Assembly: GCA_017601395.1 (NCBI GenBank)
Contig: JAFNIQ010000008.1
Location: forward strand, 1-47,356
Reading direction: 5' to 3'
Length of the DNA stretch: 47,356 nt
Source: Candidatus Brockarchaeota archaeon
GTDB lineage: Archaea; Thermoproteota; EX4484-205; JAAOZP01
Of the stretch, positions 27,680 to 37,061 are shown piece by piece. The position numbers were made by a program, and so were the translations under genes. A model generated the notes under the pieces. That model saw only the letters and a program-made list of their open reading frames with translations. It did not search any database and was not told the origin of the DNA. Positions within the stretch are counted from its first letter, which is position 1, and every line of letters starts with the position of its first letter.

Positions 27680-28918
27680 TCATGAAAGCGGAGGTCTTGC
27701 TCCAAGCGTAACAGGAATATCCATTATCCGATTGTTTCTAACTATCGTCAATATAATTGTTTGATTCGGGAGCGTGTATTCCTGTAAGAAGGATAAGAGT
27801 TCATCTCCATTAGTAATCCTTGTACCGTTTATACCTATCACAATGTCTCCACCCACTGTAACCCTGCTTCCCTTAATCGTAATCTGCCTGTTTCCACCCT
27901 GCAAACCTGCTCTAGCAGCAGGCCCGTTTGCCGTAACCCCTACGATTAGCCACCCGTACGTCACGTTCACACCCATTGCTGACGCTATGTCATACGTCAT
28001 ATCCATACCCGTTACTCCAAGCCAGGGATGCTGGTCATAAGTCCCCTTAGTAACCAAGGATTCTATTTCACGCAGTATCGTGTTGGAGGGGATGGCGAAG
28101 CCAAGCCCCTGCGAGTCTCTCACTATAGCTGTGGTTATCCCAACGACTTCGCCTCTCAGATTCAGAAGAGGCCCTCCCGAGTTGCCCGGGTTTATTGGCG
28201 CCGTTGTCTGAATGCAGTTCGCTATCGAATACCCGCCTGTAATGTCTTCAGAGATTGTTCTACCAAGAGCACTCACTATGCCGGAGCTCATTGAACCAGC
28301 CAAACCGTATGGGTTTCCTATAGCCACCACGGTGTCTCCGACTCTGAGCGTCGACGAGCTTACGATTTTAAGCGGCTTGAATTCATCGATGGAAGCGTTC
28401 ACAGAGAGAACTGCTAGGTCAGCATACGGGTCAGCACCCTTGACAACAGCAGGATAAGCGTTTCCGCTTCTAAACCTTACAGTTATGTCGCGCGCATTGT
28501 ATACGACATGATAATTCGTCACGATCACAAACTGATCCTTGTATTTGTATACGAAGCCTGAGCCCTGGGAACTACTGTAATAGGGACGGTAGAAAATATC
28601 GTAGTTTACAACAGTACCCGTTACCAGGACGATTGAATCCCTAACGTTTTCGTAAAGCTGCGATAAGGAAAAGTTCCCCTCTAAAACATAGGTTATGTTG
28701 GTTGAAGAATTCTGGGTTAGCTGCAGGGCGGATACGCGGTCTTCAAGGTTTGAAAGCCTGTTTTGAAGCTCATCTATCCTGCTTATAATGAACAGGCTGC
28801 TGAAAGCGTAGCTTATCAACCCTCCTATCAATACTCCTATCAGCATGAATGATACTGCTAAGACCACGGTAGACCTGCCGGCATTTCGATGGGTTGAAGA
28901 GTCTTCCACCGGTCTCAT
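27680..28918 (-). CDS. htrA: HtrA/DegP-like trypsin-PDZ serine protease, membrane-anchored
   Basis: VTNYHVV, DLAVLSV, NPGNSGGPLLNLRGEVVGI; PDZ-like C-terminus; N-terminal TM and coiled coil. Confidence 0.93.
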   Translation of the reverse strand: MRPVEDSSTHRNAGRSTVVLAVSFMLIGVLIGGLISYAFSSLFIISRIDELQNRLSNLEDRVSALQLTQNSSTNITYVLEGNFSLSQLYENVRDSIVLVTGTVVNYDIFYRPYYSSSQGSGFVYKYKDQFVIVTNYHVVYNARDITVRFRSGNAYPAVVKGADPYADLAVLSVNASIDEFKPLKIVSSSTLRVGDTVVAIGNPYGLAGSMSSGIVSALGRTISEDITGGYSIANCIQTTAPINPGNSGGPLLNLRGEVVGITTAIVRDSQGLGFAIPSNTILREIESLVTKGTYDQHPWLGVTGMDMTYDIASAMGVNVTYGWLIVGVTANGPAARAGLQGGNRQITIKGSRVTVGGDIVIGINGTRITNGDELLSFLQEYTLPNQTIILTIVRNNRIMDIPVTLGARPPLS

Positions 28919-28924
28919 CTTAAG

Positions 28925-28943
28925 CTACTAGTGCTTGTAGTAA
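28925..28943. promoter_or_regulatory. predicted BlaI-like operator 3 upstream of htrA: CTACTAGTGCTTGTAGTAA (reverse TTACTACAAGCACTAGTAG)
   Basis: 15/19 identity by eye to operator 1 core; located between the htrA ATG (28918) and a TATA-like element (aaaattttatac ~28963..28974); an extra TTACTA half-site at 28958..28963. Confidence 0.65.
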
Positions 28944-29029
28944 CATGTTAATAAGCATTACTAAAATTTTATACGAAATAAACTATCCAGCACCTCTAGT
29001 TTAAAAGTTGGGAAATGAAAATCGAGAAA

Positions 29030-29104
29030 TGCGGCGCCCGGGATTTGAACCCGGAATTCCCAGCGTGGCAGGCTGGTGTCATAACCAGATTAGACCAGCG
29101 CCGC
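29030..29104 (-). tRNA. tRNA-Gly(GCC), no intron
   Basis: Reverse complement gcggcgctggtctaatctggttatgacaccagcctgccacgctgggaattccgggttcaaatcccgggcgccgca. Confidence 0.94.
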
Positions 29105-29420
29105 TAGTTAGTGACAATCAGAAGGGAAATAAAAAGTTTTATAGCACACGCAGATGGCAACCTCACGGTTTTTAAATTTACAGAAACGGATTATTTTAAA
29201 GGCATGCATCTATGGTGCGTGATAGCGTTGTACAGCTGAGAACAAAACCATGTCTGAAAATCATGTTTCTTCGATTACAAGGAGGCTATTTATAGTGTGC
29301 TCTTCCAGTCGCAAGAATCATTTTTACGTTGCTGATGCAGAGCATTATCCTGAAAAAGCTTTAGGTATTCTTCTACTTTTAGAAAGTAACACTTATAAGA
29401 ATAGGGCGTGCAGTGGGGGT

Positions 29421-29696
29421 ATGGCTGATAAAATACATTGTGCTCATATTCTCGTTAAGACGGAGCGGGAGGCCAAGGAGGTTCTTGAACAGTTGAAGAC
29501 GGGGGCGAGCTTCTCTAAGCTGGCCGCTGAGAAATCGCTGTGCCCCTCTAGGAAAAAAGGTGGAGACTTAGGGTTTTTCGGGAGAGGGCAGATGGTTCGC
29601 GAGTTTGAAACAGCCGCCTTCGCGTTGAAAAAAGGCGAGGTTTCTCGGCCTGTGAGGACAAGTTTCGGCTGGCATATAATAAAAAGACTGGAGTAA
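29421..29696 (+). CDS. parvulin-type peptidyl-prolyl isomerase (PpiC); ORF opens at 29250, likely start 29421
   Basis: CAHILVKTEREAKEVLEQLKTGASFSKLAAEKSLCPSRKKGGDLGFFGRGQMVREFETAAFALKKGEVSRPVRTSFGWHIIK. Confidence 0.92.
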   Translation: MADKIHCAHILVKTEREAKEVLEQLKTGASFSKLAAEKSLCPSRKKGGDLGFFGRGQMVREFETAAFALKKGEVSRPVRTSFGWHIIKRLE

Positions 29697-29777
29697 GGTC
29701 ATGGAAAGATGCTTCTAGACCGTCTTTTTACAGTATAGTTGGGAAAACTTATATAGTTGTGATTTATTCCCGGGCTA

Positions 29778-30365
29778 ATGGATTTAACACCGCTCTTAGC
29801 CTCCTTCCTGCTGGTGGTAGTTGCAGAGCTGGGAGACAAGACGCAGATTGCCGTCATAACCTTATCGTCCAATCATAACGCTCTTCTCGTCTTCACCGGC
29901 GGGATTCTGGCTTTACTACTGGTTTCAGGGGTGGGCGTGGTCATCGGGGGCACGTTGGCAACGGTTATTCCCCTGCCCGTAATACGCGTAGCGTCGGCAG
30001 TTCTATTCTTGGCTTTCGGCGTCTACACTATTCTATCAGCTGGAAAAAAGGAGGAACAGGTTGAGAGGCTTGGTTTAAAGTCTGTAGCTCTATTAGTCTT
30101 CTCCATGGTTACCTTGATGGAGCTTGGGGACAAGACGCAGCTAGCCGTGGTAGCGCTTACAGCAGAGTATGGTTCTCCTCTTCTGGTTTACGCTGGAGTA
30201 GCCATGGCTTTCACAATCATAACTGGACTGGGTGTTCTGATCGGCAGTAGGTTTCTGAGGTTAGTGCCACTAAGGCGCGTTAAGCTTGGAAGCGGAGTAG
30301 TCTTCATACTGTTTGGAATTGCTTGTCTCCTGAACGCTGTTTTCCCGGGTTTCCTCAGCGCCTAA
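29778..30365 (+). CDS. GDT1/UPF0016 family cation transporter-like protein
   Basis: Two inverted-topology repeats each with E-x-G-D-K-T (AELGDKTQIAVITL; MELGDKTQLAVVAL). Confidence 0.92.
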   Translation: MDLTPLLASFLLVVVAELGDKTQIAVITLSSNHNALLVFTGGILALLLVSGVGVVIGGTLATVIPLPVIRVASAVLFLAFGVYTILSAGKKEEQVERLGLKSVALLVFSMVTLMELGDKTQLAVVALTAEYGSPLLVYAGVAMAFTIITGLGVLIGSRFLRLVPLRRVKLGSGVVFILFGIACLLNAVFPGFLSA

Positions 30366-31320
30366 CTATCTTCGGTTCTACACCGTCAGCTATCAGTTTC
30401 TTCATATATTTCAACGCTGCCTTAACATGCCTATCCACAGTGTCGATCCCTTGATACTCATGGTCCTCCAGCACGGGTGAGCATTCCTCGGAGGAAATGA
30501 ACCCGTCGTAGCCTATTCTTTTAAGCTCCCCTATAAACGCGGGGTAGTTCACATACTGGTCTCCAATAAGTTGGCTACGCTTCATAATGATTTCCCCGGA
30601 AGGGGATTCGTCGAACGAGGATGAACTGTAGTGGGAGAGAACTATCCCAATCTCTCTGCATGACTCGACAGCCTCACGAATATACTCGTCACTCTGATTA
30701 GTTAAGAGAGGCGCGTCCAGACATAGTTTCACATTGTTCATGCCGGTTTCCTTAACCATTTGAAGCGCGTCCTCATATCCAAGCCTTATTACCGGCGGAT
30801 GGTTTTGCAGCGCGATTACGATTCCATAGTCATCCGCCCATTTAGCTGCTTCCCGAATCCCCTGTACAGCCCACCTCCACATTTTATCTCTCGTTGCAAA
30901 CATGCTTTTAAAGTCGAAAAGCCTGTATCCAAAATCGTACGTCCCCAGTTCGTCATACCTAGAGGTGCCTGGCCAGGCTGCGAAAACCTTCACTATGTTC
31001 GTGTCCAGGTCTGCTGCAAGCCCTATGGATTCTTTCACCATGCAAAGATTGTTCTCCCGTTCCTCAATAATTGGGCTGACAAAGTTCGACATGGTTTCGA
31101 CAGCAGCTATCCTAATGTCGTGAGAGCAAGCCAGCTCCGCTACTTCTTTTCTCGCAGACCCGTCTAGGTCGCAGGGCAGCGCCACTGGTCTTTTAGTCTC
31201 TATGGTTATCCCGTCGAAACCAAGTTCCTTCGCTTTCCTAATCTGTTCTTTCAAAGATAGGGCATCCCCCTTATACCAAAGGCCGCAGTATGTTACTGTA
31301 AATAAAGCTGTTTTAACCAT
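30355..31320 (-). CDS. sugar phosphate isomerase/epimerase (xylose-isomerase-like TIM barrel)
   Basis: KAKELGFDGITIETKRPVALP, ALQNHPPV, GFISSEECSP. Confidence 0.82.
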   Translation of the reverse strand: MVKTALFTVTYCGLWYKGDALSLKEQIRKAKELGFDGITIETKRPVALPCDLDGSARKEVAELACSHDIRIAAVETMSNFVSPIIEERENNLCMVKESIGLAADLDTNIVKVFAAWPGTSRYDELGTYDFGYRLFDFKSMFATRDKMWRWAVQGIREAAKWADDYGIVIALQNHPPVIRLGYEDALQMVKETGMNNVKLCLDAPLLTNQSDEYIREAVESCREIGIVLSHYSSSSFDESPSGEIIMKRSQLIGDQYVNYPAFIGELKRIGYDGFISSEECSPVLEDHEYQGIDTVDRHVKAALKYMKKLIADGVEPKIVRR

Positions 31321-31370
31321 CCTTATTTAGAATTACGTGTCCTTTATTTAAGTTTTCAAACTCATATTAT

Positions 31371-32423
31371 TTACTTTGAACCAGAAACATTTTTCCACGC
31401 CTCGTAGGCAAGCTTCTCTTCGCCGTTCCTCTTTATGAGGCCGATACAATCGTTATCATCCAAATCGTGCAGCCACGCCCAGCCTAGCAGCTGTAAATTT
31501 ATTCCCTGCCCTCTAGTGAGACGCCCCGCTACTTGCGTTATGAAATCGGCTTGCGCCTGCTCGCCGCCGAAAACATCTAACGAGGGCCAGCCTATTTCGC
31601 TAAACCCGAACGGTTTACCTGGCAGGTTGCTTAACGCTTTAGAATAGTAGTTGTCAGGGATATCGGAAGGCCTGTTTATTCCCTGAACAGCGTAAGGATA
31701 GCTTGTGAATACTATGAGATCCATTTTCCCCGGGTTGAACATTGATAAAACAGTAAGGTCCGCCTCCCGGTTCTCAGACACTATTTCACGAGCAAACGTG
31801 CAGAAAACCTTGGTTTCAGGGGAAAGCTTCTTTACTGCATCATATATCTCTTCATAGAGGCTGACAAAATGCTGGAAACCATTAGGATTATTTTCATCCA
31901 CACCGTATTTCTCATACCACCGATTAACCTCATTACCGATAGAAAGATATAGTGGTCTTGAAGACTTCACCACGTCAAGGACTGCTTGTTTATAAGCTTC
32001 CCTCCACATGGTGTTGCTGAGAGAAGGGTTTTCCACGCCGGGTGAGGTTATGAGCGTGACGTTAGGCCCGATGAAGGAAACATGGATCAATGGAAACATT
32101 CCATTCTCACGTATATTCTTATCCACAAATTTCTGTCCCCAACTTCCAGACAGTTCTCCAGCAAGACTGTAGAATGGTGTTGGCCGTCCCCAGACAGGCG
32201 AGAACTCTGAGTATTGCGCTGCTTGAGAGTAGGCTTCTTCAAAGGACTGGTCGTCTCCGGGAACGGGGAGAACCCCCATGAAGAAGCCTCGATCAGGATT
32301 CCTAGGGGAGTCGACTGGCTTTATTACTTCCTCCTTAGACTGGTTCAGGCGATTTGACACCGAGACAACTACTAATGCAACCACGATGAGAACAGACAGC
32401 AGCAAGACTTTTTTAGCCGGCAT
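31371..32423 (-). CDS. secreted glycoside-hydrolase-like (clan A TIM-barrel) protein
   Basis: N-terminal TM/signal; YLSIGNEVNRWYEKYG and GFSEIGWPSLD resemble acid/base and nucleophile Glu contexts. Confidence 0.6.
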   Translation of the reverse strand: MPAKKVLLLSVLIVVALVVVSVSNRLNQSKEEVIKPVDSPRNPDRGFFMGVLPVPGDDQSFEEAYSQAAQYSEFSPVWGRPTPFYSLAGELSGSWGQKFVDKNIRENGMFPLIHVSFIGPNVTLITSPGVENPSLSNTMWREAYKQAVLDVVKSSRPLYLSIGNEVNRWYEKYGVDENNPNGFQHFVSLYEEIYDAVKKLSPETKVFCTFAREIVSENREADLTVLSMFNPGKMDLIVFTSYPYAVQGINRPSDIPDNYYSKALSNLPGKPFGFSEIGWPSLDVFGGEQAQADFITQVAGRLTRGQGINLQLLGWAWLHDLDDNDCIGLIKRNGEEKLAYEAWKNVSGSK

Positions 32424-32625
32424 CGTTTCTCTCCCCTAAACGTTAAGCATCAGAAAGTTCGCAAGCCGATTGCTTAAAAACCTTTAAACATGCGAAACTA
32501 TTTCGTCTCAAACTGTGAGGAAAATGCTCGCGTCTCCATAAGCACCGTTGCATCCACATGCCGTAAAGGCTTTTAAGCGGCACACAAGAATATGAGACGT
32601 GTGTAAATGCCGGTTAATTCTGAAT

Positions 32626-33456
32626 TTATACGCGGTTTTTGTTTTCACGAACCAGCTTTTTATAACCCCATGTTGCCACTATTCCTGTCACGAATACAAT
32701 GTTCAGAATTAACAGGTAAAGACCGCCCAGCGTAGTCTCAAGTGTTGGAAACATGAAGAACGATAAGTTGTTCATCGTGTGTAAGAGCATCATGGCTAAT
32801 ATACTGCCACCAGTGTTATTGTAAACCCAGGTAAAGAGGATTGTTCCGCAGAGTATTAGAATCATGAAGCCCCAGATTGGAGTTTGAGACTGAACCGTTC
32901 CAGACATGAAGAACAAGGGCAGGTGCCATGTCCCCCATATGACTCCAAGCACTAGGCTTGAGACAAGCGCGTTCCATTTTGCCTGCAGTCTGTCTAAAGC
33001 ATAGCCTCTCCATCCCCACTCCTCTTGGAACGGCCCTCCTAGAAAAAATATGTATAGAAAGCCGACGGCAACAGACAAGGGATTGTATAGCACGGATAAT
33101 TGAGGCAAAGCCTCTCCACTAATTACTGCCAGCAAAAGAGCACTGCCAGTTATGACTGGGAAAAGGAGGAAAATTGGGATAAGCCAACTTTTCCTGAAAC
33201 TGTAATCCACCCCTCTTTTCAACAGATTCATGACTCCTTTTCCTCCTTCAGAAGCATATGTGAGGGAGAAGGCTGAGACAAGTGGGCCGAAGGCAGCTGG
33301 ATTAAAAGGGCTGAATAGGAATTCAGCAAAAACCGAGGGGACCTGTAATGAACCTGTTGAAACCAAGGCTTGAGGAATCCAGAACAACCATGAGAAAGCG
33401 AAGGCGATTGAGAAATATAAACATAAGTTGCGGTTCAAGTGTTCCTCATGTTTCAT
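32626..33456 (-). CDS. CPBP-family intramembrane metalloprotease (CAAX/Abi)
   Basis: FQEEWGWRGYALDRLQ; GVIWGTWHLPLFF; HTMNNLSFF. Confidence 0.92.
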   Translation of the reverse strand: MKHEEHLNRNLCLYFSIAFAFSWLFWIPQALVSTGSLQVPSVFAEFLFSPFNPAAFGPLVSAFSLTYASEGGKGVMNLLKRGVDYSFRKSWLIPIFLLFPVITGSALLLAVISGEALPQLSVLYNPLSVAVGFLYIFFLGGPFQEEWGWRGYALDRLQAKWNALVSSLVLGVIWGTWHLPLFFMSGTVQSQTPIWGFMILILCGTILFTWVYNNTGGSILAMMLLHTMNNLSFFMFPTLETTLGGLYLLILNIVFVTGIVATWGYKKLVRENKNRV

Positions 33457-33734
33457 TTTAAAGCAGCCCTCTCAGCGAGTATTTAAACCTTAGCTTGGAA
33501 ATAGAGGTTGCTTAGCACGAGGAGAATGAGCGATAACCCGGCGACCCTCCTCCTCAGACCCATGGCTAAGAAAAAAATCTAAAACGTCTATTTACGGAGT
33601 GTGCAAGCGAAAATTTCCGGTGGGAAAATTTAAATATCATGGGTACTCGCGCGCCTGAAAAGCTCACCTTTTTGGCAATTCCCTGACGTAAAAAGTTATT
33701 AAATCCCTGCAGCAGGTTTTCAACAAGCCCGGGA

Positions 33735-33849
33735 AGCCCGGTGGAGGCAAGGCCGCCGATTGTAACGGCAAACATGGGGGGCTTTGGTGCGGTTTAGCGT
33801 ATGCCTGCGGAGAAACCCCTTGATGAGAGTTCGACTCTCTCCCGGGCTA
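33735..33849 (+). tRNA. tRNA-Gln(TTG) with two introns: D-stem 10/11 (33745..33760, 16 nt) and anticodon loop 37/38 (33788..33814, 27 nt)
   Basis: Joined sequence agcccggtgg|tgtaacggcaaacatggggggctttgg|acccct tgat gagagttcgactctctcccgggcta folds as tRNA-Gln; bulge-helix-bulge CGGU:GCCG at the first intron. Confidence 0.85.
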
Positions 33850-34157
33850 TCGAAAAATTTTACTCCTAATGGATTCGTTTAAATAGCCACGCTTCTACTT
33901 TCTCTCTGCTTGCCTAATGTTTTTTAAGTCCTCTAGAACTACCAGAGAGCAACCGTCTCCAAAGCAGTTTTAACGATCTCATTTGTTACAGCTATGATAC
34001 CTTGCTTCAACTCGTCTTGCTCTCTTTCTCTATACTTCTCATTATTGGTTTTTTAATTAAGCTTGGGCTTGGATTGAAGTTTTCCGCGTTTCAAGATTAT
34101 GCTTGTACAATATTAGGGGCAAAAAACTAATATACGCTACAAAAGTATAACAAATGA

Positions 34158-35156
34158 GTGTATATGGAACCTGAAAAATTTCGCGAGTTTATGAAGAAGG
34201 GTGCGGTTGTTTGCGTTCAGTTGACACCATTTAAGGAGGATGAGGATGTAGACTATGAAGGTTTGAGGGATAACACTACTTGGCTGGTTGAGGAGAGTAA
34301 GGGTGAACCTCTTGTACTTGTTCCCGTGGGGAGTACTGGGGAAAAGTACGCGCTATCGGATGAAGAATGGAAGAAGGTAGTTAGGACAGTTGTCGATGCT
34401 GCTAACGGTAAAGTGCCTATTATGCCCGGCGCCTCGCATTCTGGTACTCGGGTTGCTATTGAGCGGGCAAAGTATGCACAGGATATCGGTGCTGACGGCA
34501 TAATGGTTGTACTGCCATACTATCATGTTCCAGAAGAAGAAGGATTATACTTACATTACAAGAGGATTTGCGATGCCATAGATATTGGTGTTATGCCTTA
34601 CAATAATCCGGATGTTTCAAAAATATATATGAAGCCTCATCTTCTTAAAAGGCTTGTAGACAATGCAAATAATATCGTGGCTGTAAAGGAAAACACGCCA
34701 TTTATACCAACCTTATACGAGCATATTAAAACTGTTGGAGACAAGGTGCCTATAATGCAGGGTAGAGGAGAATGGTGGTTTGCTGCAACCGCATTCCTCG
34801 GAGTTAAAGGTTACATTTCAGGATATGCTAACTTTATGCCAAAGATCTGCTTTGACCTACTAAGAGCAGGACTAAATGGAGACTTTAAAGGATTGAAGAA
34901 GATAATAGAGGAGAAACTTGACCCTTACGAAGAGTTTATAGCTAAAATGTGTAAAAAATACGGCCCATCAACAACAATATTACCTTATCCTTACGTAAGC
35001 TCATATATGATATATGCTGTAATGAAGACTACAATGGATATGCTTGGACTGAAAGGAGAGCATATGAGGCTTCCACTACTAGATTTGAAAGAGGAAGATA
35101 AGAAGGAGCTTGAAAAAATAGTTTTCGAGAAACTTGGATTAAATAAGGTCAAATAA
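34158..35156 (+). CDS. dihydrodipicolinate synthase/N-acetylneuraminate lyase family aldolase
   Basis: VPVGSTGEKYALSDEEWKKVV; PIMPGASHSGTRVAIERAKYAQDIGADGIMVVLPYYH; VAVKENTP. Confidence 0.9.
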   Translation: MYMEPEKFREFMKKGAVVCVQLTPFKEDEDVDYEGLRDNTTWLVEESKGEPLVLVPVGSTGEKYALSDEEWKKVVRTVVDAANGKVPIMPGASHSGTRVAIERAKYAQDIGADGIMVVLPYYHVPEEEGLYLHYKRICDAIDIGVMPYNNPDVSKIYMKPHLLKRLVDNANNIVAVKENTPFIPTLYEHIKTVGDKVPIMQGRGEWWFAATAFLGVKGYISGYANFMPKICFDLLRAGLNGDFKGLKKIIEEKLDPYEEFIAKMCKKYGPSTTILPYPYVSSYMIYAVMKTTMDMLGLKGEHMRLPLLDLKEEDKKELEKIVFEKLGLNKVK

Positions 35157-35253
35157 TATATAACAAGCGCACGCTTCACCAATCTTCCCAAACGGAGTCG
35201 CAAATTAAGTATGAAACCGATTCCTCAATAGCACACATTATTGTAATTAGCGT

Positions 35254-36999
35254 TTATGAAATTAATTTTTCTAAAGCAGAGTATACGTCGCTCGCAGCCG
35301 TTTCCCTCCTCTTCCTGTTCTCCTTCAAGTATTTTCCAGCCAGGTTTTCGAAAACGCTTCTCGTAATGCGTCCTCCCCTAAACCTTTCGATAGTGCTGTT
35401 AATCATGTTTTTAGAGTCGCCGTTTATCTCCTCGAAAACCCTGTAGCGTCTCTCAACCTCCTCGCCGACTCTCCCGTTTATCCGCGAGACCTCCTCGATT
35501 GTTTTCAAAATCTTTTTCTCAGCCCTCGATGCTCTCCGCTCGTATTCCCCAACCCTCTCCTTATACTCTCTGGAAGAAATCTTTCCAACAGCGTTTTTAA
35601 CCCTAACTTCCTCCAAAAGGGTTTCGCAATCAATCTTCTCACGGAGGGCCTCAACCAGATCGTTCACAAGCCTCTCAACCTCTCTCCCCCTCTTAGCTTC
35701 AACAGGCTTCGCCTCCTCCCTGAAGATCTCAGCCACCATCAATATGAGCAGCGCCAATAGGCCGAGGAGCATTGAGATGCTTTTACCAGCCTCCAGCTGC
35801 GCTAGGGAGAAGCTGATCTGAAACGGCTGAGCCAGTATGTCCGGCATAGCGTTGCGCATCGTGAGAGAAAATACCCCACCTTCTTCAATGCTTGCAACGG
35901 TTGATTCCGCCTCTATCCTCCAGCTTTTCTTACCCTCCACTCTCACTTTTAAAGAGAATGTTTCAACGATATCCGTATAGTTGGGCAAGCCCGTCAGCCG
36001 AATAATGGTTGAACCTCCGCTTGAGCTCACAAGCATGTTTTTAACAGGGACGCTGTATTCAACTACCGCTTCATACTCCTGGCCTGGTCTCAAGGAGTAT
36101 CTTGAATAAACCGTTATAACACTCGTATTAGATGCTGTCGACGCGCTAGTGGAGGTTTGAAGCATACCCAGCGCATCCTTCACCTTAACCGATTGATTAA
36201 CATTGGCAGGGACGTTTATCTTCAGTATTTCACTCCTGTAGGAGTTTCCAACGTATTTCAGCCTCAACACGTCTTTCACATTGACCTGGAGCTGCTCAGT
36301 CACAGTTATCTCCCTAGCCAAGCTTTTTATAACACACCTGTCGAACGATTTAGAGAAAACCACTCTACCAGTCACATTGCCCACCGTCCTCGTCCTGAAA
36401 TACTGATTCCACAATCCTATTACAGTGTCATTCAGAAAAATAGGGTTGAAGTACTGCAGAGAATATCCTTTAATCGCGCCCGTGGTTAGGAAGGTGAAGT
36501 TAACGTATTCAGGCATGATGCTGAAGCCCGTTAAAACAGGTAGCTTAAACCCCACGTAGTCTTCAGCAACATCGTCGCGTTGAACCAGGCCGAACCTGAC
36601 TGTAGCGTTCAATCGCTCACCCTGAAAAGGAGGAATCTCTGCGACCAAGTAATCGTAATCCTCATCCTCCTCAAGCCTCAGAGCTATTTTCTCCCCGTTC
36701 TCAAGGAATAGCTTAGGCATGTCTATGGATGAAACAAGGTTTGGAGCCGCCCATTTCGGAAGCTGTATCTTGAAAGTCCAATTTGCCTCGCCTAATGCTC
36801 TTATCGTCTTCGGCCCCATCGTCAGGTTCACGTTGAAAACGGTAATCGCCTCCTCATTCATGTTGGCCTTCACATAAACATAGAGGTCTGACAGCTCGAA
36901 GAACTGGCCTGAAGTCTTTACGCTTAGGAGAAGGCTGGAGACCAGTATTAGAACCAGCATGGAGACTAGCGTAAACCCGGTTTTTCTACGCGGTTGCAT
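35254..36999 (-). CDS. hypothetical membrane protein with N-terminal signal, extracytoplasmic beta-rich domain, central TM and cytoplasmic coiled coil
   Basis: Hydrophobic segments at the N-terminus and SISMLLGLLALLILMVAEIF; charged helical C-terminal region. Confidence 0.75.
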   Translation of the reverse strand: MQPRRKTGFTLVSMLVLILVSSLLLSVKTSGQFFELSDLYVYVKANMNEEAITVFNVNLTMGPKTIRALGEANWTFKIQLPKWAAPNLVSSIDMPKLFLENGEKIALRLEEDEDYDYLVAEIPPFQGERLNATVRFGLVQRDDVAEDYVGFKLPVLTGFSIMPEYVNFTFLTTGAIKGYSLQYFNPIFLNDTVIGLWNQYFRTRTVGNVTGRVVFSKSFDRCVIKSLAREITVTEQLQVNVKDVLRLKYVGNSYRSEILKINVPANVNQSVKVKDALGMLQTSTSASTASNTSVITVYSRYSLRPGQEYEAVVEYSVPVKNMLVSSSGGSTIIRLTGLPNYTDIVETFSLKVRVEGKKSWRIEAESTVASIEEGGVFSLTMRNAMPDILAQPFQISFSLAQLEAGKSISMLLGLLALLILMVAEIFREEAKPVEAKRGREVERLVNDLVEALREKIDCETLLEEVRVKNAVGKISSREYKERVGEYERRASRAEKKILKTIEEVSRINGRVGEEVERRYRVFEEINGDSKNMINSTIERFRGGRITRSVFENLAGKYLKENRKRRETAASDVYSALEKLIS

Positions 37000-37061
37000 C
37001 GCTAGCCGTATTTACACGAGGGTTAAAAATCTTTATTTTAAAGCCCAGCTGAGCTTAAACG

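Noticed and set aside
33566-33775. 69-aa minus-strand ORF overlapping tRNA-Gln
   Set aside because: Overlaps the tRNA 5' half and promoter; no protein-like features.
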